Of a DNA stretch of 64,000 nt, positions 32,970 to 44,238 are shown piece by piece. Numbering within the stretch: position 1 is the first letter of the stretch; each line of letters opens with the position of its first letter. The translations under genes and the position numbers were made by a program. The notes under the pieces were generated by a model. The model had not been told where the DNA came from and did not search any database. It was given only the letters and a program-made list of their open reading frames with translations. Origin of the DNA: Semisulcospira habei (Eukaryota > Mollusca > Gastropoda > Semisulcospiridae); NCBI GenBank assembly GCA_036245525.1, contig BTPG01000005.1:434001-498000 (forward strand), in the 5' to 3' direction.

Positions 32970-35120
32970 TGTTCCAGAGAAGCCGAGTGAATGCTGGATC
33001 GTAGCATGTAAGGTGTTTCCATACAAGCCTTTTCAGATCTTTGTACATAAAGAAATTCACTGTAAATAGACGATGCTTTTAAATTTGTTACCTTTTATGC
33101 TTGTGATATTTTGGGCGTTTTTTTCCCCCCACATGCTTGCTCTATGCTGTGTTTTAGAGATCAAGGTCGAATCATTTCTTTTGAGAATACCAGTCAAAAT
33201 GATTCCTTTTCAAACGCACAATATTATAAGATAAGGGGTGCCAGTGCCAATCTTTTTAACATTCCAGTTGAAATTATATCACGCCAGACTAGGAGATTAC
33301 AATTTTCGTTAAAAAAAACAATATCTGAAGAGGAGCAGACCAACAAAAACCACTGAAAAAAAAAATATTTGGACTACATTGTTTTAAAATTGGCCTGCTT
33401 CCTACGTTCCTCTCCATGAATGTAAAAACACTTATAGTCCAGTCGCTACGATAGTATTTCCCCCAGAAACTGATTTGGCACAGGCACAGTGATACAAAAT
33501 CGCGATATAAGCAATGCCCACATCTGGAGCATGGAAAATTTCGCTATACCACAAACTGAAGAACCCTTTATTTCAAGGTCGAGGTCATTGTGGCTCTGCC
33601 TTTCCATAGTATTCCTGGCAAGTTCCTGAATAGCACGTGGCCGATTCGTTGGTCACAAAAACCATTATGGGGGCGACATCCTTCGACAAGAAGAAGTTTG
33701 ACAATCCAGTGAAAAAATATCTTTGACATTACGATTAAGGTCATCATATTTCTAAATTTACCAATCGTTATTATCCTAGTTACTTTACTAACGATTCTTT
33801 CAACACAATTTGACCGATTTATATTAAGTTTTTATGCACAAAGTTACTACTAGAAGGTATAGTCTGAACAAACAAGGAGTCCTTCACTCAACGTTCAAGG
33901 CCACAAAACATGTTTACTTTTTTCACTTCATGCATGCGGGCAACTTCTTCAGAAGGACCATGTCAGTTTTTAGTTTGACGATTGTTGCGGGCTACAGACT
34001 TTTCTTTAAAAAACAACTGCAAAAACGTGTGTATACCCCAGGCAAACAAGAGCTTTGTCTACATAAGCAGCTTAAGTGTCATACACTAACAGTGTGTGGA
34101 GTGAGGGCTGGCGTTGCAAACAATCAGAAAACCTTTAAAATATATAGTTTAAAGCAATACAAAATAACACAATTTTGAAACGTTTTGGTGGTATTGTAGA
34201 AAAACTAAAACCTTTGCAGGGTTTTTGCGACCATATTGAAATGGAAATTACATCAGTTACCACGGAAACTATAAATCCTCATGCCCCAGTCTAAAAAAAA
34301 AAAAAAATAAATACATAAAATAAAATAAAAAAAAAACGCTCGTTGCATGAAAGCGGACTACAACTCGACTGTGTAAAATTTTCCCTGTGAAAAACGACCC
34401 TAAAGTGCACTATCAACGCCCCCCCCCCTCCCACATCCCCTCCTTCCCCTCCCTGGAGTGACTGGACTATAAAGTTTCAAATTACAGGCCGCAGAAAAAG
34501 AAAAAAAAATGAACACCCCAAATACAAAAGCGCGGATAAGACGTTAAAATCCGGATAGGGAAGAAATATTCAGGACCGTGACCTGTCTGTACATATGTAA
34601 TAAACTCATGCTAAAAAGTAAACAATGTTTTTTTTTACAAAAAATAAATATCATTATTATTATTTACAGCCTCTCCAAATCTACAAAACTTAGGGTTTTC
34701 AGGTCATCACTGTTCTAGGTCTCGTTACAACTACGGAAAGATCAGTCGAATTTTCGATTCGCGATTCTGTTTTTACTTCGGTTAAAAGGAAAGACAAGTC
34801 TTTCTAAAGATATGCTACGCGCAATTAGATTGTGATGTCTCAAGTTCTTTCCAAATGAAACCTTATGGAGGAAAAAAATGCTGCCCAATAGTACTGACCA
34901 TTTTTGATCCAGCGACAATTCTGGTATTTTGTCATTCGCTTTAACTGATGTCTGCATGGAACATTCTGACTAAATTTTCTGAGCTATTTTAGATAACTGA
35001 GATGACTTATATAAGACAGTATTCGGGGTCACAAAAAAAGAAAGAAAAAAAAAGAAGAAGAAAAAAAAGCCTTGTTTAACGATTGAGCATGAGTTTATAT
35101 TTTTTACTGCTGAATGTTGC
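32970..35120. other. Intergenic, about 2.1 kb, no feature seen
   Basis: AT-rich with A-runs (34290-34335, 35030-35070) and a C-run (34419-34431). Short open frames such as 33834-34178 show no recognisable motif. Confidence 0.5.
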
Positions 35121-35126
35121 CCAATA

Positions 35127-35606
35127 TTAACCCGTTCACTTCCACAGCCAAGCCGGTGGTTGATGTGGGAATCTTCAGCATCGCTTAACCCATTTCACCC
35201 CAAGGAGATTTTTGTGGATGCCACTTAACGACTAAGAATCAGTTGTAGGAGGTGGATCGACCATGATCATTCAAGGGTAGTGCTAGATTAGCTTGGCGGC
35301 TGATGGCACCAAGCTGATCAGGCACTACCCTTGAATTATCAGGGTCTATTTACTTCCTGTTGTGTGCGTTGGTGCTAAAGGGGTTAAAGTGGTCACGTGA
35401 GGTGGCTTTATGGCTGTGATATCTCAAGGGTAGTCATGGCTCCTATTCAGTTTTGTGCCCAGTTCTGTCCTGTAAGCACTGAAAACTAACTTGAATTCCC
35501 ATTAGTCTGCGGTCCAACTTCGAGGCGCCGAGATAACCAAACACTAGCCTTGAGCTATCATTGTCGATCCACCTCCCACAGATGGCTCTGGAAGTGAAGG
35601 GGTACA
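35127..35606. mobile_element. TTAA palindromic MITE, outer copy, split by an inner copy
   Basis: The left end TTAACCCGTTCACTTCCA (35127) matches the inverse of the right end TGGAAGTGAAGGGGTAC (35606). Inner hairpin remnants (TCAAGGGTAG; CCTTGAGCTATCATTGTCG) flank a diverged centre. It is interrupted at a TTAA by the copy at 35185-35387. Confidence 0.65.
35185..35387. mobile_element. TTAA palindromic MITE, inner copy
   Basis: TTAACCCATTTCACCCC (35185) and the inverse GCTAAAGGGGTTAA (35387) enclose the hairpin AATTCAAGGGTAGTGC-type arms (35265-35340, somewhat diverged). Both ends are exact TTAA, which supports TTAA target duplication. Confidence 0.75.
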
Positions 35607-35889
35607 AACGTGTTACACTGGCAGTTTAAATTCACACTTTTTTTTTTTTACTGCACAAAGTTATTAGTTATTATTATTTTTGACTGATTTTTTAAATATG
35701 TGATTTGTTATTGATTTGGTGTTGGGTATTTTTTTTCTACATTTATACGGTGTTGGGTTTTGTTCTTCTACATTTATACGGTGTTTTCGTGTGTCGCCAT
35801 TGCTTTGTGGCTGATGTACATATTACTGAGCATGCCATTTCCCTTATTTGATGTCGTCCTCTGCGCCATTGATCGTTTCAAAATATACA

Positions 35890-36885
35890 TACCCTTTTTG
35901 GAGCTCACGTGTGAAGCAAAAGTGAGTTTATGTTCTGGGACAGTGGTCGTCCGCTGTCGTTTGTGGCAAAAACCTTTAACGCTGACATTTTCTCGGAGAC
36001 TATTGAAGCCACAGTCTTCAAACTTGGCCCAAGGATACTTTGTGGCAAGACCTTTCGAAACCTACCAATTTCAGTGACACAAAGGTCAAGGTCACGGGAT
36101 CAGGGAATAGGTAAAAAAAATAGCTATATTTTGACATGATTTATTTTTTCTCTAATACTATTGACAACATCAAGCACAAACTTGGTACAAGGATACCTGA
36201 TGGAAAGACCTTTTTATGCATACTAATTTGGTTAATCCCTCGAAAAGGTCAAGGATTACAAAAGCTCAGGAAATAGGTAAAAAAAGAAAAGAAAAAAAGA
36301 AGCCATATTTTCACAAAAGATGGTGTGTTTTTTTCAAAACTATTCACAACTTCAAACCCCAACGTGCTACAGAGATACCTGATGGTAAGACCTATCTATG
36401 CATACTAATTTGGATGACCCATCTGAAAGGTCAAGGGTCACAAGAGCTTAGAAAATAGGTTAAAGAAAATAGCCATATTTTGACAAAAATATTTTTTTCT
36501 CAAATACTATTCACAGCTTCAAACCCAAACTTGGTACAGAGATACCTGATGGTAACACATATCTATGCATACTAATTTGGTTGAGCCCTCCGAAAGGTCA
36601 AGGGTCACAAGAGATCGGCAAATGTGTGAAAAATGCCAATTTTCAATCAAATTTGGCACAAAGGTAGCTGATGATATTAAGACCTTCCTATGTATACTAA
36701 TTTAGTCGACTCATAGCAAAGGTCAAGCGTCACGGGGGTTTGACATCTGTGTCAAAACTGATAAAATTTTGAGAAAACGTGGATTTTGCTGGTGCGGAAG
36801 CCACCCCTTTACCTATTGTCACAGAGGTCACAAAAGTAGATCGGTTATACACGTGAGCCATAAGGGCTTTGCCTTTCTTGTTTTT
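35890..36885 (+). repeat. Dispersed repeat with AGGTCA half-sites, copy 2
   Basis: Inverse of 5290-6120 and longer, with six or more units of about 130 bp carrying AAAGGTCAAGGGTCAC, AAACTTGGTACA.AGATACC and ATACTAATTTGG. The outer end CGTGAGCCATAAGGGCTTTG matches the other copy. TCAAGGTCA-type extended half-sites recur once per unit. The open frames in it are not genes. Confidence 0.8.
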
Positions 36886-37067
36886 TTTTTTTTTTTAAAT
36901 AGTAACACATGATGTTTATCAATTTGATTTCACTGAAGAATATTTTTTTGTCCCGCTTACAGTCCCACCACAGACCAATAAACTGCTAACTCGTGGGTTT
37001 TTTTTGGAGTAGGCCAGTCGGATTCCCCGTTCTGACTGGAGCTGTTTTTTTGATGCTTTGCTGTAAC

Positions 37068-37177
37068 TCTCTCGCTGTCGGTAGCGGGTTTTTGTCGCGA
37101 TTATTCCGACAGGATGTCTGGATGTTGTTATTCCGACAGGAATCATCGCGACAAAAACCGCTACCGACAGCCAAAGA
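37068..37177. repeat. Palindromic element, arms about 38 bp
   Basis: GCTGTCGGTAGCGG, TTTTTGTCGCGAT and ATTCC with the inverse at 37139-37175, around a centre that itself repeats TTATTCCGACAGGA. A single arm (TCGTCGCGACAAAAACCGCT) occurs at 45654. Confidence 0.75.
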
Positions 37178-37531
37178 GTGAAAGCCCACGAACGAATGGA
37201 AGTTACTCAGAAATGACAATTTCATCCTCTCTTGACGATATTTAGAAAGAAATAAAATGAAGTAACCTATTACAATTTAGATGTATTATGTTCAACGTGA
37301 GTGTCTTCATTCAACTAATAAGATCGTGAGTTCCTTCATGCAAAATGTGCCTTCAAAATGTAGTTAATCAACAGTAAATGTTTTCGCCTACTGTGCGCCA
37401 GAGGGCGTCATCAAATGTTTTAACCCCCTCTCTGCCGGCACAGAACAAACAACACCCAAAGGCAAAAATCGTAGATCCTCATGAGCCCCAAAAGTGGGAG
37501 CTCATGAGGATCTATACCTTTTGCTGGTGCT

Positions 37532-38959
37532 TGTCACACCAGGGAGGAAGAATATATACCACTCGGAATATTTGGATATTTGTTCGATTTTCAATAATTT
37601 GATCTTCTCATTCGCATGACAAACAATAGACAAGACGTATACAAACCTACGCAATATTCACTCAATTCATACATGCACCTGTAACTCACGCACACCCTTA
37701 ACCATTCGTACAATGTTCACAGCACTAACCACACATCCTACACTTATTGTTCCACTACGATGTCACATCTCCGCAATGTCTGTCGATAATAACTGACACT
37801 AATTAACGCTTAGATCCTCGAACGATCAAACAGTTTGATTACTCCGACCGTGGATAAAGATGGATGTAGCGTCGCTGCTGTTGATTCGGCCACACCACTG
37901 GTCGAATAATCGCACTGTCTCTCGCGATGACACGTCGAAGCTCCACACGCACACCGTCAGGATCAACTTGTTATCTCGCACACCACGTTGATTAACCACA
38001 TTCCCACACGAAGCATACACAAATCCAACTTCTCAGCTGGTGATAGGGGAGGGAAGCATCTATAACACATACAAAACGTATCTCTCCATAAGAAATCCGC
38101 CATTGCTAAAAAGTTACTTCCGCCGGAATGACGACACTGTAACGATGACGACCGTTAACGGCTTCCGGACGTTGTCGCCGATTCCCGATCGTTTCCGACA
38201 TCGAATAAATATTGTAATAACAGTCAATTCGAAATATCATGCACACACACGAATACGACATATTTCCGCACAACACATAACCTCTCACCACGATACGAAT
38301 TATTCATTTCAAAATCAACAGGCTCCACAAAACGTTTCGATCATTCCATTCAATCCCGCGCGCCGATCGCCAGACGACACCGCAAACTCGCCGATGCGCG
38401 CCGAATATCATACAATCCCAGATCTAGAGCCGAACAACTAATACATTTTCCGAATCTACTACTTAACAAACGCGAATCAGCTATATAATAAACAAATACA
38501 TACCCAAAGATGCGTGAAGTAAACCTTCGACTGTTTCAGGCCTGTCTGCCCATCCTGGCCGTTGGACAAGGTCCGGTACTCGTTACTCTAATCAGTCGAT
38601 CTGGTTACTAGTCGTAGTTCTTAAACTACAAAATTTTACGTACCACTGTACTGAGCATTCTGCTCTCAATCGTCTATTCTACCATAGACCATAACACGGC
38701 ATTTCTCTGCCCACTACACCTCACAAAAAAACAACTTTTACTCGAGAGCAAAATCTCTCCTGACTGACTGTCTTCCAAACGATTCACAGTGACGTAACTC
38801 TTCAAACCAACATCCTACGTCACATGTTCCAAACACACATCTTACGTCATATGTTCTTGACGTCACTAAAAAGTACATGCCATAACCGCAACACACAACA
38901 AAGAACGAAAGTTCTCCACGAAAGAAAATACTGCATAATGATTAAAATAAATTGTGACA
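37532..38959 (-). repeat. 3' LTR
   Basis: Begins TGTCACACCAGGG and ends AAATTGTGACA on the plus strand; TG..CA termini with short inverted ends TGTCAC/GTGACA. Same length as the 5' LTR. Open frames inside (for example 38040-38441) recur in both LTRs and have no known motif. Confidence 0.97.
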
Positions 38960-38980
38960 CAAGGCCCTTTCCCAGCTAAA
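38960..38980 (-). promoter_or_regulatory. Polypurine tract of the LTR element
   Basis: On the minus strand a purine-rich GGGAAAGGG lies directly before the 3' LTR, where plus-strand DNA synthesis is primed in this class. Confidence 0.6.
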
Positions 38981-39227
38981 ACTCTAGTTTTAGACTATAC
39001 TTGACACAATTTCATATTATCATTTGCGAATAAATCGCATCCACGACAATAACCATTTCTTTTCCTATAACCTCACTGTTAAACACATAAATACACGTTC
39101 GTTATACGTGAACCCCGCATCTGTTTATTTTTCTTCACTGTCGATACGGCTAAGGTAATCTGCACCAACATTATCTTTTCCTTTGATCACCTTCACCTGG
39201 AAATCATGTTACTGCAACTGCAATCTC

Positions 39228-39490
39228 ATCATCACGCACTACTACTAGTGCTGTCACTCATCATACACTACTGCTAGTGTTGCTACCTATCATACACTAC
39301 TACTAGTGTTGCCATTCATCATGCATTACTATTAATGCTGCCACTCACCATACACTACTACTAGTGTTGCCACTCATCATACACTACTATTAGTGCTGCT
39401 ACTCATCATACACTACTATTAGTGCTTTCACTCATCATGCACTACTACTAGTGCTTTCATTCATCATGCACTACTACTAGTGCTTTCCAC
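39228..39490. repeat. Tandem repeat of about 30 bp, nine units, in the LTR element
   Basis: Units of ACTACTACTAGTGCT plus CACTCATCATAC with small changes. It lies between the integrase C-terminus and the polypurine tract, extending into the last codons of that ORF. Confidence 0.85.
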
Positions 39491-39767
39491 CTTCAACATT
39501 GAGTTCAGTCATAACCCCTGCGACCTCTTCTGTTTCTTCTCTCTCAATGTAGCTTTTCAATAAATTCGCATGGTACACTTTTTCTTTGCCCTGCACATTC
39601 ACTTTGTAATCGAAATCGTTTATTTTCTTAGTCACCGTAAATGGCCCTTTCCATGTAAGCTGTAGTTTGTTCTTTTTTTCTGGCAACAACAACAGTACTT
39701 TTGAACCTTCCGTGATAGTTCTAGGTTTTGCTCTTTTGTTGAAGTTTCTCGCGTGTCTCTGGCTAGC
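39477..39767 (-). pseudogene. Integrase C-terminal region of the LTR element
   Basis: Reads on the minus strand from about ASQRHARNFNKRAKPR through GSKVLLLPEKKN, WKGPFTVTKKI and GKEKVYHANLLKSYIEREET to a stop at 39477. The L-P-x(n)-WKGPF-x(n)-HANLLK pattern is the GPF/chromodomain-like tail of Gypsy integrases. It is in a different frame from the gag-protease ORF, has no start of its own, and its integrase core is missing. Confidence 0.8.
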
Positions 39768-41976
39768 CTTTTAATAAGTTAGCATGATACACATTTTCTT
39801 TGCCCTCATGGGACGACCTGTGACACACGTCGCATGATGCGCAATACCGTTGTATGTCACCGCAAATTCCTGGCCAATAAAGGTCAGTCCAAATTCTGTT
39901 TCTAGTTTTCCTAACGCTTAAATGCCCGCTCATTGGCGTATCATGTGCTAATTTCATGACACCCTGTCTATACTTCTTGGGTACAACGATCTGTGTTCTT
40001 TTCTGTTTCTTTTCAGTGAATTCTCGTACCAAAATTCCATTCTTCCATTTAAATTTTGATTTGGTTTGTTTGCTGTTTTGATTTCCCTCTTTTTTCCCAT
40101 CAGCTGCATCTCTGCATTTTTTCAAAGTTTCATCTTCTTTTTGAGCCTGTTTCAATTCCTCGGGTGTAACATCAACAATCTTTGTTTCTGGGATCTTGAG
40201 CTCTTTTTGATTTCCTTTCGTTGCCGTGCTTCTTGTTTCTACTTCTGCACACTGCTCATCTGTTTTCGTATCGTTTGGTTCGCTTCGTTTCTTTGTGATC
40301 GTCTCGGTGCTTTCCATTACAACTGGGATGTTTTCTACATGGTCTTCAGTTTGTTCGCTTGCATCTCTTTTTAAGCAAGGTTTCATCGCTGGATAAACTG
40401 GAATAGTGTTTGTTTTCTCTTTGTTCAAGAATCGTGCATTCCCTACCAAAACTGGCAATGCTGGTCTGGATATTACTAGTACATCCGCGTCTCCTTCAAA
40501 AAATGGTGTTCGCATGAACAGTCTAGCAACAGGTACTTGCTTGACGTCGCATGACGCAAATGTCACGGATCGCATCTCACCTGTATACTTGTTTTCTGGT
40601 ACTAATTGTGTCTCAACAACACTAATTGTAGCTCCTGTGTCCCTCAATGCTGGCACTTCCTTGCCTTCTATCTCTACTTGACACGATGGCTGATAATTTA
40701 TCTTGCTGCATGTGTCGCATAGCGTCATTTTGTGATTTCTTTCTAACTTTTCTTCAAGGTAAGGCATTCCCACTCTCAGTGCGTGGTGGTCTATGCTTTC
40801 ATGGTGCTGGTGGTGCGTGGCTGCACAACTGCAACTCGCTGTATGCATCGATCCACATGTAGGTTGTACGTACAACGCATTCTGTTTTCTGTTTGGACAT
40901 ACTGCTACTTTGTGGGGTCCTCCACAATTGAAACATTCGATCTTAAATGATACTCTGTTCTTGACCGATTGATTTTCGTGCTTGTTTGGTGATCTGTTGT
41001 CACGCAATCCTTGCTTACTGTGATCCCTTCTAGGTGACGGACTATCCCTGTGTCTAAATCTGTCCCTGTTGTTATCTCTGAACATACTTCTATTCTCATG
41101 TCCCCTGTTTCCTCTTGACACCTCGTAGGTTTCTGCTGCTTCAGTAGCCTCATCTACGTTGGCTGGTCTTCTGTCTCGTACGAACGTAGCTTGCTCTTTT
41201 GGTAGTGCGTCTAAAAAAGTATCCACTGCCAATAATTCCACGATACTGTCAAAGTTCTTTTCTTTCCCTGAAAGTTCGATCCATCGGGTTATGCATTGCG
41301 TAATCCGATTCATGAGTTCTCTGGCTGTTTCGTCATTTTTCTTCCTGGCATTCTTCAGTTTTTCTCTGTACTCTTCTGATGTCAAACGGAACTTCTTCAG
41401 CAATTCTTTGCGAATCTGTTCGAAATCTTCTAAATCAACATGCTGCATGTGCGTGATAGCTTCTGCTGCTTTTCCCTTTAGCAATGCGATCAGGTGTAAT
41501 CCCCATTCGTCATCTGGAATACGCTCTGCTCTCATGACCTTTTCAAATTTCCATAGAAAGACTTCTAAATCATCTCCATCTTCAAAAAATGGTAACTTGA
41601 TTTTAATCCTGCGTCGATCTTGCGCGTTGTTGTTTCTGTTCTGTTCTCCTTCTATACGCCGACCTTCTGCCTGAATTTCTAATTCTCTCAATCGAGTCTG
41701 ACGCTCAGCTTCTCGTTCTCGTCGTTCCGCTTCTCGTTCTTGCCGCGCTAACTCCGCTTCTCGTTCTTGTCGCGCTAACTCCGCTTCTCGTTCTCGCCGC
41801 TCTGACCAACGTTTTTTCTCATCCAGAACATATGCAGTTAAGTCGTTCCCCGCTAAACTCAATAATTCCCCTTCTTCTTTCCAAGCCTGCATCCTGGTTT
41901 TCATATCTGGTTCTTGTTCCATTTCTGATCTGCTAGGATTCTCAGATCTTGTTCTACTATTTCTTGTATCGGGCAT
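39763..41976 (-). CDS. Gag-protease-integrase zinc domain fusion of LTR element (pol core deleted)
   Basis: 737 residues from ATG 41976 (MPDTRNSRTR); the frame is open 53 codons upstream but those are leader sequence. Order: an Arg/Glu-rich coiled coil with repeated ELARQEREA units, a capsid-like domain (LPFFEDGDDLEVFLWKFEKV, WGLHLIALLKGKAAEA), a zinc knuckle CFNCGGPHKVAVC, an aspartic protease with LRDTGATISVV, a Lys/Glu-rich linker, and the integrase H2C2 finger (HDTPMSGHL...CASCDVC). The protein then runs into GKENVYHANLLKG and stops. About 900 residues of RT, RNase H and integrase core expected between protease and integrase tail are missing. Gag and protease look intact. Confidence 0.88.
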   Translation of the reverse strand: MPDTRNSRTRSENPSRSEMEQEPDMKTRMQAWKEEGELLSLAGNDLTAYVLDEKKRWSERREREAELARQEREAELARQEREAERREREAERQTRLRELEIQAEGRRIEGEQNRNNNAQDRRRIKIKLPFFEDGDDLEVFLWKFEKVMRAERIPDDEWGLHLIALLKGKAAEAITHMQHVDLEDFEQIRKELLKKFRLTSEEYREKLKNARKKNDETARELMNRITQCITRWIELSGKEKNFDSIVELLAVDTFLDALPKEQATFVRDRRPANVDEATEAAETYEVSRGNRGHENRSMFRDNNRDRFRHRDSPSPRRDHSKQGLRDNRSPNKHENQSVKNRVSFKIECFNCGGPHKVAVCPNRKQNALYVQPTCGSMHTASCSCAATHHQHHESIDHHALRVGMPYLEEKLERNHKMTLCDTCSKINYQPSCQVEIEGKEVPALRDTGATISVVETQLVPENKYTGEMRSVTFASCDVKQVPVARLFMRTPFFEGDADVLVISRPALPVLVGNARFLNKEKTNTIPVYPAMKPCLKRDASEQTEDHVENIPVVMESTETITKKRSEPNDTKTDEQCAEVETRSTATKGNQKELKIPETKIVDVTPEELKQAQKEDETLKKCRDAADGKKEGNQNSKQTKSKFKWKNGILVREFTEKKQKRTQIVVPKKYRQGVMKLAHDTPMSGHLSVRKTRNRIWTDLYWPGICGDIQRYCASCDVCHRSSHEGKENVYHANLLKG

Positions 41977-42119
41977 GACGGCTAAGTTTGTTTGTACTGC
42001 CCAAAATCCGTGCAACAACAAAATGACTTCAACTATTGCTTGTTTATAAGCTATCGATAACCATTTATCAACGTGAACTTTTGTTGATCTGTCAACAAGT
42101 TTTGGCGTAACCCATTTTA

Positions 42120-42430
42120 CAAAAGGATAAAACAAATGCGAAATTAAAAAAAAAAAATCGATTACGCTGCGGAAGTTACAGCTCTACAGATTATCAAGGG
42201 AAGTATTATCACAACCTGCACTCTGTACTTGTATGACAATCCGCGCAATCGGTTAGTCTCCACTAACTCTTTTTACGAAAGGACAAAACAAATGCGAAAT
42301 AGGAAAATCTAATATGCTGCGGAAGTTCAGTATACCTCTACAGATTATCAAGGAAAGTAATATCATAATATGTACTCTGTACTTGTATGACACTCCGCGC
42401 AATCGGTTAGTCTCCACTAACGCTGACAAT
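42120..42430. repeat. 160-bp tandem duplication in the LTR element leader
   Basis: AAAACAAATGCGAAAT, ATGCTGCGGAAGTT, CTACAGATTATCAAGG, TGTACTTGTATGACA and CCGCGCAATCGGTTAGTC appear twice, starting near 42120 and 42280. The first copy runs up to the frame that precedes gag. Confidence 0.8.
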
Positions 42431-42779
42431 CGAACACAACTCGGTACCTGAATAAACGGAAGGGATGAATATAATGATGGCGAAGCTTCGGAGCTTGAAT
42501 GCCGCCCGATGTAACAACGCCCTCCAACCGCCCACAGGTTATCCAGCAATTCCGAGTGTCCTTTGGTAATGACAGAAAATTACACTGGTGCGTAAATTTA
42601 GACTACTCTAAAAAATTACACAGTAAGTAACCTGAACCGATAACGCTATCGTTATACTATTGGTCAAGCCAAAGCTTACGTGCCAGTGTAAATAGATACA
42701 AATATCCGTGGCTCGAATCGCCAAGATTAATTCCCAATCGTTATCACTAAATTGTGATCCCGAATCTGGAAATAACCGT

Positions 42780-42804
42780 GGTTCGAATCCCGGACGAGCC
42801 CCCA
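42780..42804 (-). promoter_or_regulatory. Primer-binding site, tRNA-Pro type
   Basis: Six bases from the 5' LTR. On the minus strand it reads TGGGGGCTCGTCCGGGAT and continues GAACC, complementary to the 3' end of a tRNA with a GGTTCGAATCC T-arm. TGGGGGCTCGTCCGGGAT is the classical tRNA-Pro primer site. Confidence 0.85.
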
Positions 42805-42810
42805 AATTAT

Positions 42811-44238
42811 TGTCACACCAGGGAGGAAGAATATATACCACTCGGAATATTTGGATATTTGTTCGATTTTCAATAATTTGATCTTCTCATTCGCATGACA
42901 AACAATAGACAAGACGTATACAAACCTACGCAATATTCACTCAATTCATACATGCACCTGTAACTCACGCACACCCTTAACCATTCGTACAATGTTCACA
43001 GCACTAACCACACATCCTACACTTATTGTTCCACTACGATGTCACATCTCCGCAATGTCTGTCGATAATAACTGACACTAATTAACGCTTAGATCCTCGA
43101 ACGATCAAACAGTTTGATTACTCCGACCGTGGATAAAGATGGATGTAGCGTCGCTGCTGTTGATTCGGCCACACCACTGGTCGAATAATCGCACTGTCTC
43201 TCGCGATGACACGTCGAAGCTCCACACGCACACCGTCAGGATCAACTTGTTATCTCGCACACCACGTTGATTAACCACATTCCCACACGAAGCATACACA
43301 AATCCAACTTCTCAGCTGGTGATAGGGGAGGGAAGCATCTATAACACATACAAAACGTATCTCTCCATAAGAAATCCGCCATTGCTAAAAAGTTACTTCC
43401 GCCGGAATGACGACACTGTGACGATGACGACCGTTAACGGCTTCCGGACGTTGTCGCCGATTCCCGATCGTTTCCGACATCGAGTAAATATTGTAATAAC
43501 AGTCAATTCGAAATATCATGCACACACACGAATACGACATATTTCCGCACAACACATAACCTCTCACCACGATACGAATTATTCATTTCAAAATCAACAG
43601 GCTCCACAAAACGTTTCGATCATTCCATTCAATCCCGCGCGCCGATCGCCAGACGACACCGCAAACTCGCCGATGCGCGCCGAATATCATACAATCCCAG
43701 ATCTAGAGCCGAACAACTAATACATTTTCCGAATCTACTACTTAACAAACGCGAATCAGCTATATAATAAACAAATACATACCCAAAGATGCGTGAAGTA
43801 AACCTTCGACTGTTTCAGGCCTGTCTGCCCATCCTGGCCGTTGGACAAGGTCCGGTACTCGTTACTCTAATCAGTCGATCTGGTTACTAGTCGTAGTTCT
43901 TAAACTACAAAATTTTACGTACCACTGTACTGAGCATTCTGCTCTCAATCGTCTATTCTACCATAGACCATAACACGGCATTTCTCTGCCCACTACACCT
44001 CACAAAAAAACAACTTTTACTCGAGAGCAAAATCTCTCCTGACTGACTGTCTTCCAAACGATTCACAGTGACGTAACTCTTCAAACCAACATCCTACGTC
44101 ACATGTTCCAAACACACATCTTACGTCATATGTTCTTGACGTCACTAAAAAGTACATGCCATAACCGCAACACACAACAAAGAACGAAAGTTCTCCACGA
44201 AAGAAAATACTGCATAATGATTAAAATAAATTGTGACA
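42811..44238 (-). repeat. 5' LTR
   Basis: 1,428 bp, near-identical to 37532-38959. Promoter elements were not resolved. Confidence 0.97.

Larger units (their letters stand above)
37532..44238 (-). mobile_element. Young Ty3/Gypsy LTR retrotransposon with deleted pol
   Basis: 6,707 bp with two 1,428-bp LTRs (37532-38959 and 42811-44238) and a perfect 5-bp target duplication GTGCT (37527-37531 and 44239-44243). By eye the LTRs differ at two sites near 38142 and 38207, so insertion is recent. Transcription runs on the minus strand. The interior encodes gag, protease and the N-terminal zinc-binding part of integrase, then a separate integrase C-terminus. RT, RNase H and the integrase core are absent, so it must have moved using proteins from another copy. 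Confidence 0.95.

Noticed and set aside
33834..34178. 114-codon plus-strand frame
   Set aside because: AT-rich surroundings, no motif, no repeat copy; length is compatible with chance.
35760..36139. 105- and 69-codon frames similar to 5902-6138
   Set aside because: Similarity between the frames comes from the AGGTCA-bearing DNA repeat; the frames run on opposite strands relative to the repeat units.
38040..38441. 133-codon open frame repeated at 43319-43720
   Set aside because: Lies inside both LTRs and is repeated only because the LTRs are; no known LTR-encoded protein of this kind and no motif.
42780..42804. tRNA 3' end-like sequence
   Set aside because: Its position six bases inside an LTR shows it is the primer-binding site, not a tRNA gene.
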